A program made the position numbers and the translations under genes. The notes below the pieces were generated by a model. The model worked only from the letters and a program-made list of their open reading frames with translations, made no database searches and had not been told where the DNA came from. A stretch of 64,000 nt of DNA from Ulvibacter algarum (GTDB lineage: Bacteria; Bacteroidota; Bacteroidia; Flavobacteriales; Flavobacteriaceae), in assembly GCA_947488905.1 (NCBI GenBank), contig CANLBJ010000006.1:145133-209132 (forward strand). The letters run 5' to 3'. Numbering within the stretch: the stretch's first letter is position 1; every line of letters begins with the position of its first letter. Below, one piece after another: positions 37,741 through 46,196 of the stretch.

Positions 37741-38667
37741 TTGAAAAAACTAAACCTTTATTTAATCGCTTGTCTCTTTCTACTCTTTTCTTGTAAAAAC
37801 GAGAATAATCCAGATGTAGCCATACATAAAGCAAATAGTTTTATTTCTGAAACAGCTACAACACCACAAACCCTAAATGGTTTAAGTGCAAGTACTACAA
37901 ATGCTAAGCATCACGCACTTATTTCTTGGAATATTAAAGACTTTGGGCAAACTAAAGATGATATAGAGATAAAGGCAATTGCAACTATTGTTAAAGATTT
38001 TGACATTGTTTTAATACAAGAAGTGGTAGCAAAACATCCCGGCGGTGCACAAGCTGTTGCAAGACTTGCAGACCAACTAAACCGTATGGGAACAAAATGG
38101 GATTATAGTATAAGTGACCCCACCCAAAGCCCTTCTGTTTATATGAGCGAACGCTATGCGTATCTTTGGAAAACTGCAAAAGTGAGCTTAAAAGGAAAGC
38201 CGTTTTTAGACAAAGAACTCTCTACGCTAGTCTATCGTGAACCTTATATAGCAAACTTTCTTTTTAAAGGAACCACTACACCAGTCACTGTGATAAACTA
38301 TCACTCAAGAAAACATGATGACCATCCAGAAAATGAGATTCAGCATTTTTTAGAGTATAATAAAAGGCTTAAAACAAATAACATCTTATTGTGTGGCGAT
38401 TTTAATCTCAATGAAACCCACCCCGTCTGGAATTCTTTTTATAAAACCGGTTATAAAAATGCAATCTCAAATACCCCCACCACTTTAAAAACCAAATGCA
38501 AATACGGCAACTATTTAAATCACGCTATTGACAATATATACTCGCAAGGCGACTTTAAAATAATAAACGCAAATAGTTTAGACTTTATAAAAGCATGCGA
38601 CAATGTAACAGCTGCAAGGCAGTTATCAGATCATTTGCCCGTGTTTGTAGAGTTTATTGTGGAGTGA
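37741..38667 (+). CDS. Endonuclease/exonuclease/phosphatase family lipoprotein
   Basis: I prefer a TTG start at 37741, which gives a clean lipoprotein signal (KKLNLYLIACLFLLFSC); a frame from ATG 37705 would overlap the regulator and lacks a proper signal. The DNase I-like fold shows SWNIKDFG, LIQEVV, GDFNLN and the terminal SDHLPVFVEF, so the catalytic Asp, Glu, Asn and His residues are in place. It is probably a periplasm- or surface-facing nuclease or phosphodiesterase. It is 10 bp downstream of the response regulator. Confidence 0.82.
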   Translation: MKKLNLYLIACLFLLFSCKNENNPDVAIHKANSFISETATTPQTLNGLSASTTNAKHHALISWNIKDFGQTKDDIEIKAIATIVKDFDIVLIQEVVAKHPGGAQAVARLADQLNRMGTKWDYSISDPTQSPSVYMSERYAYLWKTAKVSLKGKPFLDKELSTLVYREPYIANFLFKGTTTPVTVINYHSRKHDDHPENEIQHFLEYNKRLKTNNILLCGDFNLNETHPVWNSFYKTGYKNAISNTPTTLKTKCKYGNYLNHAIDNIYSQGDFKIINANSLDFIKACDNVTAARQLSDHLPVFVEFIVE

Positions 38668-38739
38668 TTGTAAACGGTAACCTCTAAGTATTTATAGTTT
38701 TGTAAAAGCCAAGAAATTTATTGAATGTAAGAAGATAGA

Positions 38740-38825
38740 TTGTTGTACCTTTATTACAACAAACTGTTATTAATTTAATCGCCTCTTTTATGCCAGCTTG
38801 TCATACACAATGTTCAATATGACAA
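38740..38825 (+). promoter_or_regulatory. Two inverted repeats upstream of the CBASS operon
   Basis: TTGTTGTA-N7-TACAACAA spans 38740-38762, and TTGTCATA-N12-TATGACAA spans 38798-38825, both with perfect 8-base arms. They lie 63-148 bp before the CD-NTase start and look like operators for a dimeric repressor. No regulator gene is in the operon. Confidence 0.4.
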
Positions 38826-38887
38826 AAAACCAACTAAAATACGATTTGGCTTTATACTTGACAATATTTAATTCTAAATATTAAGAT

Positions 38888-39847
38888 ATGTCATTAAAAA
38901 AGCAAGAATACTTGTCAAATGTGCTAAGTACGCATAGAATGTCTCACGTGGAAGAGTTAGTCAATAAATTTAAAGCAAAAAGGGATGAAGTGAAGACTAC
39001 ATTACAGGACAAATATGGTTCAGATATTTATTCTCCCTTTGATTCTGGTTCATTCAAAAAACATACAGCGATAAACATAAAGTTTGACTTAGACATTGTA
39101 GTTCCTTTTAAGAGAAACTCTTTTGACACTTTGGAAAAAATGTTCGATGATTTATATGAGTATCTTGAGGCAGAGTTTGGCGATGTTGCCGAGGTTAGAA
39201 AACAAAAGGTTTCTATTGGATTACTTTTTAAAACTGATGATGATGGAGATGACGTTAATTTAGATGTTGTTCCTGGTAGGGAATTTAATCAAGACCAATA
39301 TTCTGAAGACCGTAAGCTAAATCTCCATTTAAGAAACAACACTATATTTACATCAGATAGCACCTATATACAAACAAATATTCAGGAGCAGATTGAACAT
39401 ATTAATGGAAAGTCAGATGAGCGTATGGTTATTCGACTTTTAAAAATATGGAAGCATTATAACAATGAAGATTTTAAATCATTTTTAATAGAGTTAATCA
39501 CTATTAAAGCGTTTAAGAAAGACGACATATCAGGTAATTTGTGGGAAAAGCTAGAGGGTGTTATGAACTATATAAAAGAAAACGTAATTAAAGAAGATTT
39601 TAAACTTAAAGATCCGGGTAATAGCAACAATAATGTAATGGATACTTTGGATAATGCGGAGCGCACTAATTTATCCAATAGAATGGAAACTTTAATCGAT
39701 AGGATTAATAATAATGCTCAAAACATCAAATCATACTTTCCTTTAAATGATGATTTTGAAGATGAAGAATCATCATCTGAAGGTTATGGTATAAAAATAG
39801 GTTCAGGAATAGCATCTACACCACCTTCAACGGAAAGATTTGGATAA
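38888..39847 (+). CDS. CBASS CD-NTase (cyclic oligonucleotide synthase)
   Basis: A 319-residue SMODS-type nucleotidyltransferase that, on phage infection, would make a cyclic di- or trinucleotide. The active site is GSFKKHTA followed by FDLDIVV (the two metal Asp), with the third Asp in VNLDVVPG. The C-terminal tail (about 285-319) is low-complexity, acidic and ends in ERFG. A C-terminal Gly fits the known conjugation of CD-NTase tails by Cap2. It is first of four touching genes. The product nucleotide cannot be read from the sequence. Confidence 0.93.
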   Translation: MSLKKQEYLSNVLSTHRMSHVEELVNKFKAKRDEVKTTLQDKYGSDIYSPFDSGSFKKHTAINIKFDLDIVVPFKRNSFDTLEKMFDDLYEYLEAEFGDVAEVRKQKVSIGLLFKTDDDGDDVNLDVVPGREFNQDQYSEDRKLNLHLRNNTIFTSDSTYIQTNIQEQIEHINGKSDERMVIRLLKIWKHYNNEDFKSFLIELITIKAFKKDDISGNLWEKLEGVMNYIKENVIKEDFKLKDPGNSNNNVMDTLDNAERTNLSNRMETLIDRINNNAQNIKSYFPLNDDFEDEESSSEGYGIKIGSGIASTPPSTERFG

Positions 39848-41524
39848 ATGGCAAATAGAATTGATATAATAGATAAAACGATTTCCAAACTTCCCTTTGT
39901 AAAGGTTTTAAATACTTTAGAACAAGATGAATTTAGTATTAAAGGTAATGTGGAAATAGATTTTGAAAAGCTAAACAAACCATTGAGTTTTAGTTTTGAA
40001 ATATCGGAAATTTATCCGTTTAGACATTACGATTCAGAATCTATTAAATTTAAAAATGTTGATTTAATTAAGTACGGACACGTAATGGGTGACGGTTCTA
40101 TTTGTATTCATACGTCACATAATATTAACCTCAAAAAAAAACTGACAATTGATTTTCATTCTCTTAAAAATTGGATTTTAAAATATTATATATCTAATGA
40201 AGATGATGATAATTATGAACATATTATATGTAATGAAACTTCATTTAAAGGATGTCATTACTCATATATGTTTACTGATGTAGAGCATACTTTTTCAAAA
40301 GATGATTTTGGCGAAGTAAGCTTGTTTCAACTAGAGAACGGTATATATAAAAAAGAGGGCATCACCAATTATATAATTCAAAAATTTGACTTAAAAAATA
40401 AAACTCAAATAGAGTGTAATTGGAGTGAAATATACAATAGAAGCTTACGCACTCATACTGGTGTTTTCTACTTTTGTGAGAACCCACCCGCTGTACACGG
40501 AAGATTTGCATTTCAAAATTGGGAAAACTTAGACGGATACTTATCCGAAGATTTTATTAATCACTTACAACGTTTTGAAAAGCAAAACTTAAAAAAATTC
40601 AGAGGAAAAGCTTTTCCTTTATTCTTAGGATATAAGACCATTGGTAATGATATACATTGGCAAGTCATTATTCTAGAAATTGGCGATTTTCCAATTAAAA
40701 GAACCCCAAAGAGAGAAGGACGGAGAAAAACGGGGGATTTTAAATACTCGATAAAGAGTGGAAAAATAATATGGGGTATCACCAATAATTCCTCCTATAA
40801 ATATTTTTTTGGTAGAGGTGCCTTTTCTAAATCATTAACTGAAAAGAAAATATTGATAATTGGTGTGGGAGCATTAGGGAGTATGGTTGCGAAAACATTG
40901 ACAAGATGTGGCTGCAAAAACATTAATGTAGCTGACTATGATATAAAAAAACCAGAGAATATTTGTAGGTCAGAGTACCTTTTTAATTTAGGAGTAAATG
41001 ATAAATCCGAAGAAATGGTAAGAATACTTACAGCTATTTCTCCATTTGTTGAAGCTAAAGTAGCTAACAATGATTATTTCCAAACGATTATCAAAATGCT
41101 TTATGACAAAAAAGGAATTAAGGAACAATTTATTAGAGACCTTAATAAAAATGACTTAGTAATTGACTGCACTACTGACGATGACTTAATGTATATTTTA
41201 GACTCCTTAGATTTAGACTGTGATTCAATAAACTTGTCAATTACAAATCATTCTAAAGAATTAGTTTGTGGATTTAATAACAATATATATTCATTTGTTA
41301 AAAATCAATTTGATAACGTTCTCGACAATGACACAAAAGATTTATATAATCCAACTGGTTGTTGGGATCCTACCTTTAAAGCTTCGTATAATGATATAAG
41401 TCTTTTAGTTCAAATGGCTCTTAGACATATTAACATTGTTTATTCAGATGGAATAAGACCAAATAATTTTGTGATTAAACAAGACGATAAATTTCCGTCT
41501 AATCTAATAATTGAAGAATATTGA
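39848..41524 (+). CDS. CBASS Cap2 E2-E1 fusion (ThiF family)
   Basis: A 558-residue protein that primes the CD-NTase by ubiquitin-like conjugation. The N-terminal E2-like domain has its probable catalytic Cys86 in GSICIHTS. The E1 adenylation domain starts with the nucleotide loop IGVGALGS (338-345) and has the DYDIKKPENICRSEY segment near 365-380. Cys in TGCWDPTF near 507 is a candidate E1 transthiolation site. It directly abuts the CD-NTase stop codon. With Cap3 this defines a type II CBASS. Confidence 0.93.
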   Translation: MANRIDIIDKTISKLPFVKVLNTLEQDEFSIKGNVEIDFEKLNKPLSFSFEISEIYPFRHYDSESIKFKNVDLIKYGHVMGDGSICIHTSHNINLKKKLTIDFHSLKNWILKYYISNEDDDNYEHIICNETSFKGCHYSYMFTDVEHTFSKDDFGEVSLFQLENGIYKKEGITNYIIQKFDLKNKTQIECNWSEIYNRSLRTHTGVFYFCENPPAVHGRFAFQNWENLDGYLSEDFINHLQRFEKQNLKKFRGKAFPLFLGYKTIGNDIHWQVIILEIGDFPIKRTPKREGRRKTGDFKYSIKSGKIIWGITNNSSYKYFFGRGAFSKSLTEKKILIIGVGALGSMVAKTLTRCGCKNINVADYDIKKPENICRSEYLFNLGVNDKSEEMVRILTAISPFVEAKVANNDYFQTIIKMLYDKKGIKEQFIRDLNKNDLVIDCTTDDDLMYILDSLDLDCDSINLSITNHSKELVCGFNNNIYSFVKNQFDNVLDNDTKDLYNPTGCWDPTFKASYNDISLLVQMALRHINIVYSDGIRPNNFVIKQDDKFPSNLIIEEY

Positions 41525-41985
41525 AAATAAAAAATCATACTAGAAAAGTTGAACTTAATATCGATGAAAATCTTCTTGAGGATATTGCTTCAATCGGTAT
41601 TAAACATTATCCAAATGAATTTGGCGGTTTTCTAATAGGCGAATATTCAAATAATTTTAAAAATTTAAATATAACTGATTTTATTTTACCTAACTCTTAT
41701 AAAGGAAGTCCGTATTTGTTTGAAAGAAGTGCTTTAGGCTTGGAAGAAAAATTTGAAAATATTTTCAAAGAAAAAGGGAATTATTACATTGGGGAATGGC
41801 ATACCCACCCTAGCAGTTCTACTAAATTTAGCAAAACCGATTTAGATGCTATGATTAACATTGCGAACTGTGAGACTGTAACTATTAAAAATCCAATCTT
41901 ATTAATATTAAGTGTCTCCAAAACAACTCTTAATCATTACACATTTTATATTTATGATGATAAAAAATTAACACCTTATGAGTAA
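41521..41985 (+). CDS. CBASS Cap3 JAMM/JAB isopeptidase
   Basis: A 154-residue metallopeptidase that would cleave CD-NTase conjugates. The JAMM zinc motif is complete: Glu in EFGGFLIGEY, then HTHP and S-K-T-D (HxHx7SxxD) near residues 97-110. The start is TTG at 41521, overlapping the Cap2 stop by 4 bases (TTGA). Its own end overlaps the next gene by 8 bases. The type II label rests on having both Cap2 and Cap3. Confidence 0.92.
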   Translation: MKIKNHTRKVELNIDENLLEDIASIGIKHYPNEFGGFLIGEYSNNFKNLNITDFILPNSYKGSPYLFERSALGLEEKFENIFKEKGNYYIGEWHTHPSSSTKFSKTDLDAMINIANCETVTIKNPILLILSVSKTTLNHYTFYIYDDKKLTPYE

Positions 41986-42808
41986 CAAAATTCAACTTAA
42001 CGAACTTTTTTCAGGCTTACAAAATCAAATGATTGCGCAATTAAATACCAATCGAAGCAATATAACTCATCAAGGTTCAAAAGGCGATGCCCTAGAGAAT
42101 GCTTGGATAGAATGGTTACAGAAATATTTACCTAATAGATATAGTGTTGATAAGGCAATTGTTATTGATTCAGATGGAAATACAAGTCATCAAATTGATA
42201 TTGTAATTTATGATAATTGGTTTACTCCTTTTATTTTTTCTCAAAATGGATTTCACTACATTCCAGCTGAGGGAGTATATGCCGTTTTTGAAGTAAAACC
42301 AGATATTTCAGATAGTTCAGATGGGATGACAAATATTGAATACGCAGCAAGAAAGATAGAAAGCGTAAGAAAGTTAAAAAGAACGACAACCAGTATTATA
42401 AGTGTAGGAATACCTCAAACTCCAAGGGGCTTAACAAAAATTGTTGGAGGTATTTTAACATCCACAAAGTCTGGCACTAAAGCGAATAATAATACTTTGA
42501 TAAAACATATACAATCGCAAAAAGGATTACGTAGTTTAGACTTTGGATGTATTGCAGATTATGGAAGTTTTTATGTTGATTATAAGAATGAGGAAGATTT
42601 TTCTATAGTAGATTTTGATAAAAGATATTTGCAGTACTATGAAAATAGAGAATTTAGCGAAGTTGTTTTTAGCAAAACTGAAAATTCTCTAGTGACATTT
42701 TTTATGCAATTGACAAGATACTTACAACAAGGTATAGGTACGGTTCAAGCTATAAATTTGCAGACATATTTGGATAGTATTGATGAGGATATTGATGAGG
42801 TTATATAA
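41978..42808 (+). CDS. DUF6602 protein, candidate CBASS effector nuclease
   Basis: A 276-residue protein I recognise as DUF6602. A PD-(D/E)XK-like core is visible: Asp in HQIDIVIYD near 73, then VYAVFEVKP near 98-106 (E-x-K), preceded by a helix with GDALENAWIEWL. There is no membrane segment and no SAVED domain. It overlaps cap3 by 8 bases and is last before a terminator (42843), so by elimination it is the effector of this CBASS. How it would bind the cyclic nucleotide is not evident. Confidence 0.7.
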   Translation: MSNKIQLNELFSGLQNQMIAQLNTNRSNITHQGSKGDALENAWIEWLQKYLPNRYSVDKAIVIDSDGNTSHQIDIVIYDNWFTPFIFSQNGFHYIPAEGVYAVFEVKPDISDSSDGMTNIEYAARKIESVRKLKRTTTSIISVGIPQTPRGLTKIVGGILTSTKSGTKANNNTLIKHIQSQKGLRSLDFGCIADYGSFYVDYKNEEDFSIVDFDKRYLQYYENREFSEVVFSKTENSLVTFFMQLTRYLQQGIGTVQAINLQTYLDSIDEDIDEVI

Positions 42809-42842
42809 GTTAATAGATAATAATGCAAAATATGTAAATGAT

Positions 42843-42865
42843 GAATGTTAAAAACATTCTTTTTA
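42843..42865 (+). terminator. Intrinsic terminator of the CBASS operon
   Basis: GAATGTT-AAA-AACATTC (42843-42859) followed by five T. It lies 35 bp after the DUF6602 stop. Confidence 0.75.
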
Positions 42866-42962
42866 TTACAATTCTTAAAACCTGCCGCTCTTAAATTTAT
42901 GCTAACTATTACACATAAAATTCACTTAAAACAATCTACAATACAAACACCGTACAAACAAA

Positions 42963-43020
42963 AAAGCGCAACTACTGAAAAATCAGCTAATTGCGCTTTC
43001 GCTTTGTAGCGGGAACTGTA
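42963..43020 (-). other. Hairpin plus tRNA-3'-end-like sequence, possible attachment site
   Basis: A strong hairpin (AAAGCGCAA at 42963-42971 with TTGCGCTTT at 42991-42999, inner CTGA/TCAG) is followed at about 43006 by TAGCGGGAACTG. On the minus strand this reads like the acceptor end of a tRNA followed by its terminator, but the T-arm does not continue. It lies about 160 bp from the integrase start, so it may be a remnant of a tRNA-type att site. Inference only. Confidence 0.3.
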
Positions 43021-43094
43021 CCCACACCTTGAACCTAAATAGATCATATTGAATCTTAACACACTCTAAACTCTTTATTCACGTACTTTTTGAG

Positions 43095-43151
43095 TAAATT
43101 TGTTTTATAGAGTTTCATACAACTTCAATTTTTTCGGGAATATGTCGGGAA
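43095..43151 (+). promoter_or_regulatory. Integrase promoter and direct heptamer repeats
   Basis: TAAATTTG (43095-43102) is an exact -7 element. Downstream, TCGGGAA occurs twice (43134-43140 and 43145-43151) spaced by 4 bases, just before the integrase start at 43175. This could be autoregulatory or recombinase arm binding. Confidence 0.5.
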
Positions 43152-43174
43152 GATTTTAATTCGAATTATAAGTT

Positions 43175-44452
43175 ATGGCAAAAGTAAAATTCTTGGTTAA
43201 AACAAAGGGAAATCCTTCACAGATCTATGTGAGATTTTATCACAGTAGAAGTTTTGATGCCTCTTGCAGTTCAAACTTTATTATCAACCCAAAATATTGG
43301 AGTAATAGTAAACAAAAGGTTAAAGCTACAATGGACAACCCTTTTGATGCTAATTTGAACAACAAACTAGATACATTAAAGGAAAGAATCATACTTCGAT
43401 ATAACACATCATATAATGAAGGAGAAGAGATCAATAGTAATTGGCTAAAAAAGACAGTAGCTAATTTTCACAATCAACCATTAAAAAATGAAGATAATGA
43501 GAAGTTTCTTCTCCATTCTTATTTCAAATCATATATTGAAAAAGCTAAAACTAAAATAAACCCTGCAACAGGTTTACCCCTCGACACCAAAACAATCAGA
43601 AAATATAACAGTACTTTAAAACTCATTGAAGAATTTGAAGAAATTTACGACACAAAAATAAGATTTAATGCTTTGGACGAAAATTTTCATTCAAGCATTA
43701 TAGACTTCCTCAAGAATGTTAAAATACTAGGCAGCACTACTTGCAATAAACATATTAATATTATTAAAATGGTCTGTAGACAGGCGAAAGCGGAGCAAAT
43801 TAATGTTAACCCATATGTTTTAAGTAAAGGTTTTTATGTTAAACGTGACAAAACGTATGATCCTTATTTAAATGAAACTGAAATAAAACAGATATTTGAG
43901 CTAGATTACACAGAAAACCTCAGATTAGACAATGCAAGAGATTGGCTAATCATTGGAGTTTGGACAGGGCTGAGAATCTCTGATATTTCAAGATTAACAA
44001 AATTAAATATTAGTGACAATAAAATTGAAATAACCACCTCTAAGACTAATTCTAGAGCGATTATCCCAATCCACCCGGATGTACAAAATATTCTGAATAA
44101 AAGAGATGGAGAATTTCCAAGGAAATTAAGCGATCAAAAATTTAATGAATACATAAAAGAAATTGCTCAGGACGCAAAAATAACTGATGAAATTTTTGGG
44201 GGAAAAATGATAGAAATCGAGTTAAAAAAAAGTAAAAAAGCATTTCGAAAAGTTCTAGACTATTATCCAAAAAACGAATTAGTTACATCTCATATTTGCA
44301 GGAGATCTTTCGCCACTAACCATTATGGAAAAATACCTAACAAAACAATAATGGCCATAACCACTCACACAAGTGAGATTCAGTTTGAGAAGTATTTAAA
44401 ACAAACTCAAATGGAACACGTGGAAAAGTTAGAAAAACTATGGGAATCATAA
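43175..44452 (+). CDS. Tyrosine site-specific integrase
   Basis: A 425-residue integrase of the Bacteroidota mobile-element type. It has an N-terminal arm-binding domain (about 1-95), a SAM-like core-binding domain (about 110-215) and a catalytic domain (about 225-425). Catalytic residues are visible: Arg in GVWTGLRISD near 270, Lys in the TTSKTNSR strand near 290, HICRRSF (H-x-x-R) near 372 and the Tyr nucleophile in FEKYLKQTQ near 408. It probably moved part of the surrounding defence genes. Confidence 0.93.
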   Translation: MAKVKFLVKTKGNPSQIYVRFYHSRSFDASCSSNFIINPKYWSNSKQKVKATMDNPFDANLNNKLDTLKERIILRYNTSYNEGEEINSNWLKKTVANFHNQPLKNEDNEKFLLHSYFKSYIEKAKTKINPATGLPLDTKTIRKYNSTLKLIEEFEEIYDTKIRFNALDENFHSSIIDFLKNVKILGSTTCNKHINIIKMVCRQAKAEQINVNPYVLSKGFYVKRDKTYDPYLNETEIKQIFELDYTENLRLDNARDWLIIGVWTGLRISDISRLTKLNISDNKIEITTSKTNSRAIIPIHPDVQNILNKRDGEFPRKLSDQKFNEYIKEIAQDAKITDEIFGGKMIEIELKKSKKAFRKVLDYYPKNELVTSHICRRSFATNHYGKIPNKTIMAITTHTSEIQFEKYLKQTQMEHVEKLEKLWES

Positions 44453-44524
44453 AACACAATAACAAACAGCCTCTTAACTCATAAAGGACAAGAAATTATA
44501 TTTTAAAAATCCTTTAAAAATTCG

Positions 44525-44532
44525 TAAATTTG
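44525..44532 (+). promoter_or_regulatory. -7 element for the small RNA
   Basis: TAAATTTG followed by C is an exact match to the Bacteroidota -7 consensus. Transcription would start near 44538, just before the structured RNA. Confidence 0.6.
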
Positions 44533-44537
44533 CAATA

Positions 44538-44646
44538 TCATTATGAACTTCTTTAATGAAGTAGCAACCTGCCAATAATAGGCGAAGGTGCTTTAACAAT
44601 GAGCCAACTCTAGGAAAAATATATTACTCCACCGTGCTTTTTTTTT
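44538..44646 (+). ncRNA. Putative structured small RNA downstream of the integrase
   Basis: About 105 bases from the -7 element to a run of nine T (44638-44646). Two hairpins lie end to end: ACTTC-N6-GAAGT (44547-44562), then AGC, bulged A, ACCT, GCC, a 7-base AATAATA loop, GGC, bulged GA, AGGT, GCT (44563-44592). A small GAG-CCAA-CTC hairpin follows (44601-44610), then CCACC that could re-pair with GGTG at 44587-44590. I do not recognise the family. It has its own promoter and T-run, so it is likely a free RNA rather than a leader of the gene at 44714. Confidence 0.5.
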
Positions 44647-44713
44647 ACGTATTGATAATTTTTACATCTCAGTATTACCTGTCATAATTTATATAACCTT
44701 AAAAAAAACGCCT

Positions 44714-45112
44714 ATGAACCAATTTCCTAATAGACAACCAAAAGTAGAAATTGCCAAAAAGTTTTTAGATCTTATTACAACACAAGTAAATTTAGAGTCT
44801 CAAGTTACTGTACATATCGGCTTAAAGATAGGTCAACAGGCACAACAAGTTAGAATATGCGCAAACACTTTCTTACAATGTGCTAATACTAAGATTAAAT
44901 ATAAAATGCTCTTCAGCAACAACATTTCAATCTATCCGAAATGGACTATCCTAGAGGCTAATAGCTACATTGAATTCAACTTAATCTTCGAAAACTTACC
45001 AAAAGACTGCTCCTCATTTCATTTAATAGAAGATATCCCAGAAGAAGGTGGATTCAATTTTGAAAACATAGAGAAGAATAGTTCAAATATTTATTATTTG
45101 AATTTAAACTAA
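44714..45112 (+). CDS. Orphan cargo protein 1
   Basis: A 132-residue soluble protein I do not recognise. The predicted pattern is mainly beta strands, with an Ig-like feel (QVTVHIGLKIGQQAQQVRI, then WTILEANSYIEFNLIF) and an acidic C-terminal third. There is no signal peptide and no membrane segment. It is the first of five small co-directional genes after the integrase and the small RNA. Confidence 0.55.
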   Translation: MNQFPNRQPKVEIAKKFLDLITTQVNLESQVTVHIGLKIGQQAQQVRICANTFLQCANTKIKYKMLFSNNISIYPKWTILEANSYIEFNLIFENLPKDCSSFHLIEDIPEEGGFNFENIEKNSSNIYYLNLN

Positions 45113-45120
45113 TACAGCCT

Positions 45121-45555
45121 TTGTTAGATAATCTCACTTTCAAAAACAATAATGCTGATATGCAAAAAACGACAGTCAAACCATTTTCAGCAAAGATTAC
45201 GTTTGGACTTGAGATAGGGTACACAAAAAAATCAATTAACAGATTAGATATAATTGATGCAATACAAGAGTATCAAAACCGATTAATTTGTGATAAAAAT
45301 GTAGTTTTAAGTGCATCCATTAGTGATTGTGACATTGTTCTTAGCGGTCAAGTAGAACCGCATTTAACTATACGTTTTATTAATTACCCTAAATTTCTAT
45401 TAGAAGAAACCGTTCTCAAGGAAGAAATTGAAAAGATGGTTAAACTACTAATGCGCAACTTCGATCAAAATAGAATTGTAATAGAATATCTAGATGAAAC
45501 AGTGATGTTTGAAAATTCCGATTCAATTGATCCTAGAATTAACCGTATTATTTGA
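45121..45555 (+). CDS. Orphan cargo protein 2
   Basis: A 144-residue protein if started at TTG 45121, or 131 residues from ATG 45160 (MQKTTVKPFSAKI), which I consider at least as likely. It has an alpha/beta pattern with strands such as FSAKITFGLEIGY and HLTIRFINYPKF. No family recognised. It is 8 bp (or 47 bp) after the previous gene. Confidence 0.5.
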   Translation: MLDNLTFKNNNADMQKTTVKPFSAKITFGLEIGYTKKSINRLDIIDAIQEYQNRLICDKNVVLSASISDCDIVLSGQVEPHLTIRFINYPKFLLEETVLKEEIEKMVKLLMRNFDQNRIVIEYLDETVMFENSDSIDPRINRII

Positions 45556-45586
45556 ATAGAAAAATTTATAAAAGGCTAACATTAGT

Positions 45587-46171
45587 ATGAAAATCATTGA
45601 CAAAAACGACCTCAATTATTACGAATTAGAAGTCACTAAAGATGGTATCAAAACAAGATATATACCTCTAGGATCTTATAATTTTATTCAGTCAGGGTTT
45701 GAATTTCTTCCTGAAAATCACAATGATAAAAAATCGTTCATTAAAATGCTCACTGTAGATCTCAATTTCCCCAGAGTTGGAGTCGCATTATCTTGTCAAT
45801 ATCATATATTTATTGATGAAATTATGGATTCCGAAGAAGATTCGCTATTTATAGAATTGATGTCAAATACTATATTTAAAAATTTCTGTGAGAAGTATTT
45901 TTTCATTGGAGGAGAATTTAATCCAGATATCTTTATTGACAACTGTAAGGAGTTTCCAGAATATTCAGAAATAATTCACTTTAAAGAAATTGATAGTGAT
46001 AAAATAATGGTTACAGAAAGTGGTTATATTTTTGAATTAATAAGTACAGATGACAATAAAATTGTGGAGGACACATTAGAAGATTTACTAATTAAAAAAG
46101 ATTGTCTTAAAACATTTGAAAATGATTATAGAAAAGTGATCACTCTATTTGATGTTAATTCTTATAAATAA
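45587..46171 (+). CDS. Orphan cargo protein 3
   Basis: A 194-residue acidic cytoplasmic protein, not recognised. It has mixed alpha/beta content with many Asp and Glu, and no membrane segment or cysteine cluster. It follows the previous gene by 31 bp and precedes the membrane pair by 25 bp. Immunity, sensor and structural roles are all possible. Confidence 0.5.
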   Translation: MKIIDKNDLNYYELEVTKDGIKTRYIPLGSYNFIQSGFEFLPENHNDKKSFIKMLTVDLNFPRVGVALSCQYHIFIDEIMDSEEDSLFIELMSNTIFKNFCEKYFFIGGEFNPDIFIDNCKEFPEYSEIIHFKEIDSDKIMVTESGYIFELISTDDNKIVEDTLEDLLIKKDCLKTFENDYRKVITLFDVNSYK

Positions 46172-46196
46172 ACACTTGAAGAAATAAAAAACCTAA

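Noticed and set aside
42963..43050. Intact tRNA gene on the minus strand
   Set aside because: Only an acceptor-end-like stretch is present; T-arm, anticodon arm and D-arm cannot be formed.
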